A DNA stretch of 64,000 nt, taken from NCBI RefSeq assembly GCF_900101875.1, contig NZ_FNAI01000012.1, forward strand, positions 151,186 through 215,185. The letters run 5' to 3'. Below the pieces are notes generated by a model. It was not told the DNA's origin. It searched no databases and saw nothing but the letters and a program-made list of their open reading frames with translations. The translations under genes were made by a program, and so were the position numbers. Positions 35,005-42,911 of the stretch are shown one piece after another (within the stretch, counting starts at the first letter, position 1; each line of letters begins with the position of its first letter). The stretch comes from Mucilaginibacter pineti (lineage in GTDB: Bacteria; Bacteroidota; Bacteroidia; Sphingobacteriales; Sphingobacteriaceae).

Positions 35005-35130
35005 TTATAAAAGTGGTTTCCTTTTAGGCCTGACAGCGGCCTTTGAAACAGGTTGTTTTTCCTGCTTTAGGGCTTTGGGGTCATGCGATTCTTTTGCTGC
35101 TTCACCTTTCACTTTTTCCTTGGTTTCCAT
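35005..35130 (-). CDS. Possible 41-residue Lys/Glu-rich small protein
   Basis: ATG at 35130 to TAA at 35005. The product starts METKEKVKGEAAKESHD and ends VRPKRKPLL. It is highly charged (about 11 Lys, 6 Glu), without a signal peptide or membrane helix, so it would be cytoplasmic and disordered. A hairpin terminator lies 16 bases past the stop, and a 180-base AT-rich leader lies before it. Small basic orphans of this kind are common in Sphingobacteriaceae. I cannot name a function. Confidence 0.5.
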   Translation of the reverse strand: METKEKVKGEAAKESHDPKALKQEKQPVSKAAVRPKRKPLL

Positions 35131-35316
35131 AAATGTTGTATTATATATTATTATACTTAATTTATGGTTGAAATGTTTTAGGTGAAATGATAAATAAGTG
35201 TCATTTAAATATCAGAAAGCAGCTTTCCTGGAATACACATGAATTATAGCTAAATAAAAAATGGCTTATGCCGTTTTAAACTACATAAGCCATTACTTAT
35301 CAACTTGTAATGATAA

Positions 35317-36693
35317 CTATACTGCTGAACTTAGTTCTGCAAAATACTTATGAAATAAGGGTATGGTTTCAATTCCTTTATAGTAATTAAAAATATCATA
35401 CTTCTCGTTCGGCGAGTGCAATGCATCGCTGTCAAGACCAAAGCCCATCAATACGGTTTTTAAACCAAGCTCGGCCTCGAATAGTGCAACAATTGGGATG
35501 CTGCCCCCACCGCGCGTTGGGATAGGATCTTTACCGAAAGATTCGGCAATAGCTTTCTGCGCCGCACGGTAGGCAATGCTGTCCGTTGGTGTTACCGCAG
35601 GTTCGCCGCCATGATGAGGGGTAACTTTTACTTTTACATTGGCTGGCGCTATGCTCAGGAAATGTTTGGTGAACAGCTCAGTAATAGCATCTGATGTTTG
35701 ATTTGGCACCAAACGCATAGAGATTTTGGCATGTGCTTTTGATGGCAATACGGTTTTGGCACCTTCGCCAATGTAGCCGCCCCAAATGCCGTTTACCTCA
35801 AGGGTGGGGCGGGTGCCTGTACGTTCAAAAGTGGTATAGCCTTTTTCGCCCCATACTTCGGCAATATCAAGGTCTTTCTTGTATTCTTCCTCATCATACG
35901 GTGCGTTGTTAAGTGCAGTACGTTCTTCGGCAGTAAGCGGTATTACTTTATCATAAAAGCCCGGAATGGTGATATGGTTATTCTCGTCATGTAATGACGC
36001 TATCATTTTAGTAAGGATAGTAATAGGGTTAGCCACAGCACCACCGTAAACGCCAGAGTGCAGATCGCGGTTAGGGCCGGTTACTTCAACTTCAAGGTAT
36101 GAAAGGCCGCGCAAGCCGGTTTCCAATGAGGGATGCTCCATGCTGATCATCGAGGTATCGGAGATCAATACTACGTCGGCTTTTAATTTTTCTTTATTGG
36201 CTTTAACAAAGATTCCCAGGTTTGATGAGCCTACTTCTTCCTCACCCTCAATCATGAATTTAATATTGCAGGGCAGGGTATTGGTTTGCATCATCAGTTC
36301 AAATGCCTTTACATGCATATAAAACTGGCCCTTATCGTCGCAGGCGCCACGGGCGTATATTTTGCCATCGCGTATGGTAGGCTCAAACGGTGGGGTTTTC
36401 CACAACTCCAGCGGATCTGCCGGCTGCACATCATAGTGGCCATAAACCAACACGGTTGGTTTGCTGGCATCAATTATTTTTTCGCCATAAACAATAGGAT
36501 AGCCTGCGGTTTGGCAAATCTCTACATTGTCGGCACCGGCATCACGCAGCTTTTGGGCAACGTAGTCGGCAGTCTTTAAAACTTCGGGTTTGTATTTAGG
36601 ATCGGCGCTAACCGATGGGAAACGCAACAGGGCAAATAATTCGTCGAGTAAACGTTGCCTGTTCTGATCTACATATTGCTTTATGTGCTGCAT
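35317..36693 (-). CDS. M20-family dipeptidase
   Basis: Cytosolic zinc peptidase of 458 residues, close to the PepV/CNDP-like dipeptidases. Metal and catalytic motifs appear in order: VYGHYDVQPAD (His ligand and Asp), ARGACDDKGQ (bridging Asp), IEGEEEVGS (general base and Glu ligand), LISDTSM (Asp ligand), and the C-terminal FGLDSDALHSPNEKY (His ligand). The dimerisation (lid) domain sits between 190 and 320. It may remove dipeptides, including murein-derived ones from the epimerase pathway. A -7-like box TATATTTG is at 36717-36710, ten bases or so before the expected start. Confidence 0.93.
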   Translation of the reverse strand: MQHIKQYVDQNRQRLLDELFALLRFPSVSADPKYKPEVLKTADYVAQKLRDAGADNVEICQTAGYPIVYGEKIIDASKPTVLVYGHYDVQPADPLELWKTPPFEPTIRDGKIYARGACDDKGQFYMHVKAFELMMQTNTLPCNIKFMIEGEEEVGSSNLGIFVKANKEKLKADVVLISDTSMISMEHPSLETGLRGLSYLEVEVTGPNRDLHSGVYGGAVANPITILTKMIASLHDENNHITIPGFYDKVIPLTAEERTALNNAPYDEEEYKKDLDIAEVWGEKGYTTFERTGTRPTLEVNGIWGGYIGEGAKTVLPSKAHAKISMRLVPNQTSDAITELFTKHFLSIAPANVKVKVTPHHGGEPAVTPTDSIAYRAAQKAIAESFGKDPIPTRGGGSIPIVALFEAELGLKTVLMGFGLDSDALHSPNEKYDIFNYYKGIETIPLFHKYFAELSSAV

Positions 36694-37137
36694 ACAATGT
36701 TATTTGCAGCAAATATATTGATGTTTATTGGTTTTGACAGCAGTAGTTATTGACCGTTAACAATGCGAGTAAGTAGGGAGGTAAGTTATTGCAGAAACAA
36801 ATTACTTAAGGTAAAATGCCACTGAAAAATGTTGTATATATATAAGGTATAAAAGTTGAAATATAATCACACAATGAACTTGTAAAAGACATAAGCCGAA
36901 AATGCAGAATGCCTATTCATAATTGGGGTATGTTTTTTTCTCAACTATATATTAAATTTGGTGACCGTATTGTAATCATTCTCTTTTGATGAGATTGGTT
37001 TTATCGCTTTAGATGGGACGATAGCGCTTTTGGCTTAAATGCCCCTTTTTTGTCGCGAATCGCCCTTGCCGTGATGGCCGCAGTCTTTTATTTTTGACCT
37101 TTATGTAAACCTGATCGGGAAAACTAAAATCAATTAA
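36694..37137. other. 444-base spacer with a plus-strand promoter near its end
   Basis: No coding region. It holds the divergent start sites of the dipeptidase and the DHFR-like pair. The best plus-strand promoter is CTTG at 37065-37068, a 20-base spacer, then TATTTTTG at 37089-37096, about 40 bases before the ATG at 37138. A second isolated -7 box TAAATTTG lies at 36953-36960. Confidence 0.55.
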
Positions 37138-37698
37138 ATGCGAAATGTAATTTACGCAATCAACACAACCTTAGACGGTTGCTGCGACCATACCAAATTT
37201 TATCCCGATGAAGAAATGATAGCGTATTTTACCCAGCTCACCCGGGATGCTGACACATTCCTCTACGGGCGTAAAACGTATCAATTGATGGTTCCTTATT
37301 GGCCCGATGTGGCGAAAAATCCTTCCGGAGATAGAAAAGCAGATATCGACTTTGCCCAGGCATTTGAAGCCGTTGACAAAATTATTGTTTTCTCACAGTC
37401 ATTAGATAGCCCAGAAGGAAACAAAACGAGAATAGTTCATACTGGGCTTCATGACGAGGTAATTAAGCTGAAACAAGAAGAAGGTAAAAATATTTTAACT
37501 GGTGGTGTAGCCATTCCTTCGCAACTTGCAGCGCTTGGACTGATTGATGAATATCATTTTGTGGTTTACCCGATAGTTACGGGAGAAGGAAGGCAGTTGT
37601 TTGATGGTATCAACCTGGAAGAGAAATTAAACTTAAAATTGGTAGACTCGACCAGTTTTAAGTCGGGGGCTGTTGCGCTCCGTTACTTAAAACAGTAG
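37138..37698 (+). CDS. Dihydrofolate-reductase-like (RibD C-terminal) protein 1
   Basis: 186 residues of the RibD-C/DHFR-fold group (YwjB/YyaP-like), NAD(P)H-binding. The opening MRNVIYAINTTLDGCCDHT, ADTFLYGRKTYQLM, the nucleotide loop NILTGGVAIPSQL and the late IDEYHFVVYPIVTGEGRQLFDG are the family landmarks. The reaction is unknown; most members are not true DHFR. It is followed after 67 bases by a second member in the same direction, so the two probably form an operon. Confidence 0.88.
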   Translation: MRNVIYAINTTLDGCCDHTKFYPDEEMIAYFTQLTRDADTFLYGRKTYQLMVPYWPDVAKNPSGDRKADIDFAQAFEAVDKIIVFSQSLDSPEGNKTRIVHTGLHDEVIKLKQEEGKNILTGGVAIPSQLAALGLIDEYHFVVYPIVTGEGRQLFDGINLEEKLNLKLVDSTSFKSGAVALRYLKQ

Positions 37699-37765
37699 CG
37701 GGCGACAGTGCTAACAATCAAATCAACAAACAAAAATTAATATTGACAAACAATAAATAAAAATT

Positions 37766-38386
37766 ATGAGCAAAATTATCTTTGACAGCGGGATATCACT
37801 TGATGGCTTTTTCGCAGGCGATAACAGGAGTCCAGGCAATCCAATGGGAGGCGTTTCGCCAAAAATTCACCAATGGATGTTTAAACAAAAAGCATTTTGG
37901 AAACACATCAATATGGAAGGCGGTGAAGAATACGGTGCAGACAGTGAATTAATTGATGATGTGTTTGCAAGAACAGGTTCTTACATTATGGGAAAGCGAA
38001 TGTTTGAAGAAGGCGAAGTTCATTGGAAAGAAGATCTATACAAAGCAGATGTTTATGTGCTGACACACGAAAAACGCGAGCCTTGGGTTCAAAAAGGGAC
38101 AACAACTTTTTATTTCATTAATGACGGAATACAAAGCGCATTAGAAAAAGCAACGCAATCAGCCAAAGGAAAGGATATTAGGATACAAGGTGGTGCGGAT
38201 ACTATTCAACAATTTCTCAATGCAGGGCTTGTGGACGAGTTTTTCATTCATGTTGCCCCAGTTTTTTTGGGAAGTGGCATCCGACTGTTTGACGGCATTG
38301 ACAAAGACAAATATGATCTTCAGATTGTTGAAGTAGTACCATCAGACTTAACAACCCACTTGAGATACACATTGACGAAAAAATAA
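37766..38386 (+). CDS. Dihydrofolate-reductase-like (RibD C-terminal) protein 2
   Basis: 206 residues of the same fold. MSKIIFDSGISLDGFFAGDN, TGSYIMGKRMFEEGE, RIQGGADTIQQFLNAGLVDEFFIHVAPVFLGSG and IRLFDG match the DHFR-like/RibD-C pattern, including the GGA cofactor loop. It differs enough from its neighbour that the pair is an old duplication or two separate acquisitions. No riboflavin or folate gene is next to it. Confidence 0.88.
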   Translation: MSKIIFDSGISLDGFFAGDNRSPGNPMGGVSPKIHQWMFKQKAFWKHINMEGGEEYGADSELIDDVFARTGSYIMGKRMFEEGEVHWKEDLYKADVYVLTHEKREPWVQKGTTTFYFINDGIQSALEKATQSAKGKDIRIQGGADTIQQFLNAGLVDEFFIHVAPVFLGSGIRLFDGIDKDKYDLQIVEVVPSDLTTHLRYTLTKK

Positions 38387-38576
38387 GAACAAAGCCGCTG
38401 ATAAGGTATTGTCTTGCCGCAATGGCGGCCGACGGAGTTAATTGAACATTTGTGCTAAATTCGGCTGCCGGTTTCCAAAATCTCCACTTAACCGGGAGTG
38501 TCAATTAATTCATGTTAATTCATGACCCAGTTTGTGAAGCGCTCCATCAGGAGCGTCCAGCACAAATTCAGCTTAA

Positions 38577-38747
38577 TTAATCGGCAGAACCAAGATCTGA
38601 TTTATGGCTTGTTGTGCTTTTACTTGAAAATTGCGCGCTTTCAGTGCGGAATTTTGTTTCGGTGCTCTTATCGGCTTTTTTGTTTAATGAGTATGCAGTA
38701 ATACCAGTTGTTAGTATAATGGCTGCTGCTATGATTACTTTTTTCAT
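38577..38747 (-). CDS. Small exported peptide A of the DLGxAD-tail family (56 aa)
   Basis: Last gene of a five-gene minus-strand series. It begins MKKVIIAAAIILTTGITAYS, a basic start plus hydrophobic run typical of a signal peptide. The middle is polar and Lys/Ser/Thr-rich. The last residues are HKSDLGSAD, followed at once by TAA. The same tail closes the three other small genes and forms the repeat of the 332-residue neighbour. It is the most divergent copy, with KS in place of KR before DLG. The start lies 49 bases after the stop of the repeat protein. Function unknown to me. Confidence 0.75.
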   Translation of the reverse strand: MKKVIIAAAIILTTGITAYSLNKKADKSTETKFRTESAQFSSKSTTSHKSDLGSAD

Positions 38748-38796
38748 GATTTTAATGCTTTGATTGGGGTTTGTGAAGTTGTGCCGTTAATGATAA

Positions 38797-39795
38797 TTAT
38801 GCAGTAAAATCAGCATTACCTAAATCTCTTTTTGGACCACCTTTAGCGAAGTCAGCATTACCTAAGTCTCTTTTCGGACCGCCTTTAGCGAAATCAGCAT
38901 TACCTAAATCTCTTTTGGGACCGCCTTTAGCGAAATCAGCATTACCTAAATCTCTTTTGGGACCACCTTTAGCGAAATCAGCGTTACCAAGATCTCTTTT
39001 TGGACCACCTTTAGCAAAGTCAGCATTACCAAGATCTCTTTTTGGACCACCTTTAGCGAAGTCAGCATTACCTAAATCTCTTTTCGGACCACCTTTAGCA
39101 AAATCAGCATTACCTAAATCTCTTTTCGGACCACCTTTAGCGAAGTCAGCATTACCTAAATCTCTTTTTGGACCACCTTTAGCAAAATCAGCATTACCTA
39201 AATCTCTTTTCGGACCACCTTTAGCAAAGTCAGCATTACCAAGATCTCTTTTTGGACCACCTTTAGCAAAATCAGCATTACCTAAATCTCTTTTTGGGCC
39301 ACCTTTAGCGAAATCAGCATTACCAAGATCTCTTTTTGGACCACCTTTAGCGAAGTCAGCATTACCAAGATCTCTTTTTGGACCACCTTTAGCGAAGTCA
39401 GCATTACCTAAATCTCTTTTCGGACCGCCTTTAGCGAAGTCAGCATTACCTAAATCTCTTTTTGGACCACCTTTAGCAAAGTCAGCATTACCAAGATCTC
39501 TTTTTGGACCACCTTTAGCGAAGTCAGCATTACCAAGATCTCTTTTCGGACCGCCTTTAGCGAAGTCAGCATTACCTAAATCTCTTTTCGGACCACCTTT
39601 AGCGAAGTCAGCATTACCTAAATCTCTTTTCGGACCACCTTTAGCGAAGTCAGCATTACCTAAATCTCTTTTTGGACCGCCTTTAGCACTTACTGCTTCT
39701 GTTTTTGGATCGGCAGTTACCGCGTTTGCATTGTTTGTGAATGAAGTTAGGAATGTGCTTAAAGCTAATGCTGCTACTATTGATAATTTTTTCAT
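38797..39795 (-). CDS. Exported polyprotein-like protein: 21 identical copies of AKGGPKRDLGNADF
   Basis: 332 residues. Signal peptide about 1-25 (MKKLSIVAALALSTFL..NANA), a short link to residue 36, then exactly 21 units of AKGGPKRDLGNADF (residues 37-330) and a final TA. Every unit is identical in protein, although codons vary (Leu as TTA or CTT, Asp GAT or GAC, Phe TTC or TTT, Gly and Pro third bases). Each unit has a dibasic Lys-Arg directly before DLGNAD. This resembles multi-copy peptide precursors cut at KR, such as yeast alpha-factor, but the likeness is inference. Alternatives are a structural or adhesive repeat protein. Three family genes precede it and one follows it, all on the same strand with gaps of 42-67 bases. 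Confidence 0.9.
   Translation of the reverse strand: MKKLSIVAALALSTFLTSFTNNANAVTADPKTEAVSAKGGPKRDLGNADFAKGGPKRDLGNADFAKGGPKRDLGNADFAKGGPKRDLGNADFAKGGPKRDLGNADFAKGGPKRDLGNADFAKGGPKRDLGNADFAKGGPKRDLGNADFAKGGPKRDLGNADFAKGGPKRDLGNADFAKGGPKRDLGNADFAKGGPKRDLGNADFAKGGPKRDLGNADFAKGGPKRDLGNADFAKGGPKRDLGNADFAKGGPKRDLGNADFAKGGPKRDLGNADFAKGGPKRDLGNADFAKGGPKRDLGNADFAKGGPKRDLGNADFAKGGPKRDLGNADFTA
38806..39687 (-). repeat. 42-bp tandem repeat, 21 units, coding for the DLGNAD array
   Basis: 882 bases of 42-bp units in perfect register with the reading frame. Synonymous differences recur in blocks, for example AAATCTC versus AGATCTC on the plus strand, suggesting block duplication plus selection. The unit count could vary between strains. 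The opposite strand also stays open through the array (GPPLAKSALP.SLF text), a by-product of the repeat. Confidence 0.97.
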
Positions 39796-39862
39796 GATTG
39801 TATTTTGTATGGGGGATGTCTTTATTTATGTTATTTATAATTCTTTGTGTGTTGTTGGCTAA

Positions 39863-40012
39863 TTAATCGGCAGTGCCTAAATCTTTTCTGAACGGAGTTG
39901 CTGAATTGATTGTAACTGATGCCTGTGGTTTAGCTTTTGCTGTTGTAGCTACCTGGGTTGATAATATGCCTGTGCTTAGGCTTACTAATGATATGATGAT
40001 AATTTTTTTCAT
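39863..40012 (-). CDS. Small exported peptide B of the DLGxAD-tail family (49 aa)
   Basis: Starts MKKIIIISLVSLSTGILSTQ (signal peptide), followed by a polar, Ala/Thr-rich middle, and ends PFRKDLGTAD-stop. Peptides A, B and D share the STGIL-like end of the hydrophobic run (TTGI, STGIL, STGIL), so the leader as well as the tail is conserved. It sits 67 bases before the repeat protein and 42 bases after gene C. It is too short for ordinary gene finders, which may explain why such genes are overlooked. Confidence 0.75.
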   Translation of the reverse strand: MKKIIIISLVSLSTGILSTQVATTAKAKPQASVTINSATPFRKDLGTAD

Positions 40013-40054
40013 GTCTGTTTGAGCTTTTTGTTGTTTATAAAAATTGGATCAGGA

Positions 40055-40198
40055 TTAATCGGCGCAACCAAGGTCTCTTTTAGCGCAGTTGGCGAAAGAG
40101 TGGATACCGGCATTTTGAGTTTTTGATATTTCTCTTTTGCATGATGAAATGGCTCCTGTGAAAATAACTGCTAACGTGATGGTGATTAATTTTTTCAT
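40055..40198 (-). CDS. Small exported peptide C of the DLGxAD-tail family (47 aa, lipoprotein-like, Cys-containing)
   Basis: Starts MKKLITITLAVIFTGAISSC. The Cys at residue 20 fits a lipobox (AISSC), unlike A, B and D, so this one may be lipidated. Two more Cys are near the end: FANCAKRDLGCAD-stop. The Cys inside the tail (DLGCAD) fills the variable position of the motif. It has a KR dibasic site directly before DLG, as in the repeat protein. Confidence 0.72.
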   Translation of the reverse strand: MKKLITITLAVIFTGAISSCKREISKTQNAGIHSFANCAKRDLGCAD

Positions 40199-40261
40199 GA
40201 TCCGTGTATATATCTGTTTATTGTATAATTCTTATTTGTTGTTTTTGGTATTCCTGTATTG

Positions 40262-40417
40262 TCAATCGGCGTTGGCCAGATCTCTTTTAAGCGTTGCAAC
40301 TTTAATAAAGCCGGGCTGCAACTGCGCATCTGCTTTTTTTGCCGATGGCGATAATACCGGTGATGACAAGATCCCTGTGCTGGTTATAAGCGATATTAAA
40401 AAAATGATCTTTTTCAT
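40262..40417 (-). CDS. Small exported peptide D of the DLGxAD-tail family (51 aa)
   Basis: First gene of the series. It starts MKKIIFLISLITSTGILSSP (signal peptide), then VLSPSAKKADAQLQPG, and ends ATLKRDLANAD with a TGA stop. Here Ala replaces the Gly of DLG, so the tail consensus over the family is (K/R)xDL(G/A)xAD. The 559-base AT-rich spacer upstream presumably holds the promoter of all five genes. Confidence 0.75.
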   Translation of the reverse strand: MKKIIFLISLITSTGILSSPVLSPSAKKADAQLQPGFIKVATLKRDLANAD

Positions 40418-40976
40418 AATTGTAAAAATTAATATTTATTATTTTACTTTATTAACTAATATTTAATAGTATGGACCTGAAAATACGTTACGATCGATTT
40501 GTCGGTCTGTACAAGTTGTGTTCTTTTTAAATTACTCTTTAAATTGTATGATAATCAGCGGTAATACGGCGAAATATTTTAAAGCAGAGATCATCATTTT
40601 TTTTATGTTTTTATGAAATAAATTGTTAATTTTAAACACAATAGCCCAATTTTTTATAAGCCATTGTTTTACTTATTTAATTTTATTTAATCATCAGATA
40701 GTGTATTAGTATCCATATAATGCCTTAAAGTATTTTTTTACTGCAAAACTGTAGTTTAAAAACAGCTTTTTTGTGCCCTAAAAATATTATTTAAAGTAAA
40801 ATACTATTCAATTAAACAATTGGTTATCAATTGTTTAACGAAGCAAATATAAATATGTTTTTTAATTTTTACGAAAAAAATATAAAATAATTTTCCACAA
40901 TCTTTTTCGTGATCTTATTAGATATATTCGTCATAATTTATAACTTTCCGCAGGGATTGAACGTAAAAATGTTTTA
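40418..40976. other. 559-base AT-rich divergent spacer between peptide series and TPR sensor
   Basis: Strikingly AT-rich. An exact -7 box TATATTTG on the minus strand lies at 40851-40844 with no good -33, which would leave a leader of about 420 bases before peptide D. On the plus strand TAACTTTC at 40941-40948 is a one-mismatch -7 box for the sensor. A 21-codon minus-strand frame (40532-40597, MMISALKYFAVLPLIIIQFKE-like) could be a leader peptide but is unsupported. Nothing else is seen. Confidence 0.45.
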
Positions 40977-42413
40977 ATGAAAAGAGTCTGTACATTTTTA
41001 ATATTCTTTTTGATAACATTTGCTTTATACGCAACGGATAAGGGGATGATGACAGGCGGCGATACAACCGAAGTAATTGCTATTAATAAGCAGGCATTCA
41101 GTTATCGTTTAACAGATTTTAGACAAATGGCTGCTGAGGCAAACAGGGCCTTAGCAATTGCAAAAAAAATAAACTACTTCAATGGTATGGGCGAATCATA
41201 CCGTATTTTAGGTATAGCCAGGTTTTATTTGGACGAACCTGAGAAAGCTTTTGAAAGTTACCTGAATGCCAACTCGTGGTTTAAAGAGGCTAAAAACCTG
41301 GCAGGCGAGGCAAAGGTTTACAATAACATGGGTAACTTATTCAGGGACCATGATGTAGTGAGGGCCCAAGAATACTTTTTTCAATCGCTTGAAATTGCCA
41401 ATAAAATTCATGATAAGGGGCTGTTAGCATCGTTATACCTCAACTTAGGTAACGTTTACAATCGGCAAAACAGTTTACATACCGCGCTTAAATACTATGA
41501 TCAAAGCCATGCACTGTTCAAGGTGCTTAATGATTCGGTAAACCTTGTGCAATGCTTGCAAAACAGAGGGGTAATTTATTTTAAGCTTAACCAAAACGAA
41601 CAGGCATTAAGTTTGCTCCTGGAGGCCAACGTGGCAGCTAAGCACCAGGATTTAAATGAAGCGATTGCAAGTATCGATCTTACGTTGGCTTCGATTTACA
41701 TGAACCAGAAACGGTTTGACGACGCCGAGAAAATAGTTAAGGAGGGTATTGCTTATACCAAGCTGAGCGAAGACCCAAAACTTGATTACGATTACAAGCA
41801 CACTTCGTATGAACTTGAATACAACCGCAATAATTACGAGCGGGCATTGTTTTATTTAAAGGAAATTTACAAGTACGATAGTACAACCTATAAAACCAAT
41901 ACATCGGTACAAATGAAGCTTATTGAAGCTAAGCGTAAACAGGATGAGCAGGATAAAATAACCGAGCGCAACGCCGAAAGGCAGGCTTTTGAACGTACAA
42001 AATTTTGGGCGGTAACAATAGTGGCAGGTTTGTTATTGGTGGTAATAGGTTTGTTGGTGGGTAATGTGAAACGCAAAGCAAAAACCAACTCGCAGTTAAC
42101 GTTGCTTAATGGCGAGGTATCCCGACAGAAAGACAACCTCGACCGTATAAACCATCATCTTGAAGAGATCATCGATGAACGAACGAAAGATTTACAGATA
42201 AAAAATAAAAAACTCTCGGAGCACTCGTCCTATCTTTCCCATCAGATCAGGGGGCCGATAGCCACACTCAGGGGACTCATAAACCTCGAAAAAGAAGGTT
42301 TGGTAGATCAGCAGGAATGTATTGAAATGATGGATAAGTGCGTATCGGAAATAGATGAGAAGATTATTGAAATGAGCGATATGCTGCATAATCCAACGAG
42401 GACTACAAATTAA
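40977..42413 (+). CDS. TPR sensor with histidine-kinase dimerisation helix but no ATPase domain
   Basis: 478 residues. Signal peptide about 1-20. TPR repeats fill about 25-310 (AEANRALAIAKKINYFNGMGESYRILGIARFY, AKVYNNMGNLFRD, SLYLNLGNVYNRQ, EAIASIDLTLASIYMNQKRFDDAEK). A membrane helix lies at 343-364 (TIVAGLLLVVIGLLVG). A coiled coil to about 410 leads to EHSSYLSHQIRGPIATLRGLINL, a HisKA-type H-box with His 422. The protein ends about 55 residues later. The N, G1 and G2 boxes of an HATPase domain are absent and do not appear downstream in any frame. TPR domains often bind peptides. It diverges from the small-peptide series, making a signal-receptor pairing possible but unproven. Confidence 0.82.
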   Translation: MKRVCTFLIFFLITFALYATDKGMMTGGDTTEVIAINKQAFSYRLTDFRQMAAEANRALAIAKKINYFNGMGESYRILGIARFYLDEPEKAFESYLNANSWFKEAKNLAGEAKVYNNMGNLFRDHDVVRAQEYFFQSLEIANKIHDKGLLASLYLNLGNVYNRQNSLHTALKYYDQSHALFKVLNDSVNLVQCLQNRGVIYFKLNQNEQALSLLLEANVAAKHQDLNEAIASIDLTLASIYMNQKRFDDAEKIVKEGIAYTKLSEDPKLDYDYKHTSYELEYNRNNYERALFYLKEIYKYDSTTYKTNTSVQMKLIEAKRKQDEQDKITERNAERQAFERTKFWAVTIVAGLLLVVIGLLVGNVKRKAKTNSQLTLLNGEVSRQKDNLDRINHHLEEIIDERTKDLQIKNKKLSEHSSYLSHQIRGPIATLRGLINLEKEGLVDQQECIEMMDKCVSEIDEKIIEMSDMLHNPTRTTN

Positions 42414-42527
42414 TAAAACTCTAAATCCTAAGCTCTAAATTCTAAAAAAGCGCGTTGAAAAGTAAAAGTGTAGTTTTAATGAAAAGCCTTTAAATAATTA
42501 AAACAATCCGTGCAAAGGAGTATTCCT

Positions 42528-42603
42528 CCTCAGTCCTCAGTCCTCAGTCCTCAGTCCTCAGTCCTCAGTCCTCAGTCCTCAGTCCTCAGTCCTCAGTCCT
42601 CAG
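42528..42603. repeat. Heptanucleotide microsatellite (CCTCAGT)n, about 10.9 copies
   Basis: 76 bases of perfect CCTCAGT units between two convergent gene ends, 6 bases before the stop of the 42609 gene. A 7-bp period outside coding DNA cannot shift a frame, but the count is likely to vary between strains by slippage. Nearby text (42414-42445) shows a related loose repeat of ctctaaat words. Confidence 0.97.
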
Positions 42604-42608
42604 AAATA

Positions 42609-42911
42609 CTAATTAAAAGCTAATGGTAATGTTGAGTGGATTTGGGCCTCAATAAGACCCAGGTATATGCAATACGATGATATCATTTGCAAAATAAGCA
42701 GCTGCCGGTGTTTATTATAGCCCAGCGTTTCAAACGCCATTGTTTCGGTGCCGGCGGTAACAAAAAACCTCACTTCGCCCTTGCGGGGTTTAAACCTCGA
42801 TTTTAGCAGATCAAATGCCTTAACCTTTAGCTTGCTGTTTGGGTCATGAATGGTACCGTCCTTCAAAGCCTGGTTTTGTGAAATGGATATAAGATAATTT
42901 GACATATACAT
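42609..42911 (-). CDS. Hypothetical protein, 100 aa
   Basis: Not recognised. MYMSNYLISISQNQALKDGTIHDPNSKLKVKAFDLLKSRFKPRKGEVRFFV reads like a soluble basic protein, followed by a more hydrophobic C-terminal part (LLILQMISSYCIYLGLIEAQIHSTLPL). The start may be the second Met (42905). Codon use looks native, and the gene is followed by the CCTCAGT repeat. The neighbouring XRE regulator on the same strand is 214 bases upstream, so an operon is uncertain. Confidence 0.5.
   Translation of the reverse strand: MYMSNYLISISQNQALKDGTIHDPNSKLKVKAFDLLKSRFKPRKGEVRFFVTAGTETMAFETLGYNKHRQLLILQMISSYCIYLGLIEAQIHSTLPLAFN

Noticed and set aside
38521..38576. Hairpin CGCTCC/GGAGCG (38540-38555) considered as terminator of the peptide series.
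   Set aside because: A stem of only six pairs and no U-tract on the minus strand.
38915..39862. Plus-strand 315-codon frame through the DLGNAD repeat array (GPPLAKSALP.SLF text).
   Set aside because: It is the complement of a 42-bp repeat that happens to lack stops. It has no signal, no start context, and its protein changes at synonymous sites of the minus-strand frame (K/R, L/F), whereas the minus-strand protein does not change.
40532..40597. 21-codon minus-strand frame (MMISALKYFAVLPL...) upstream of the peptide series, considered as a leader or signal peptide.
   Set aside because: It lacks the shared tail and the MKK start, and its length is easily met by chance in AT-rich DNA. No promoter or RBS supports it.
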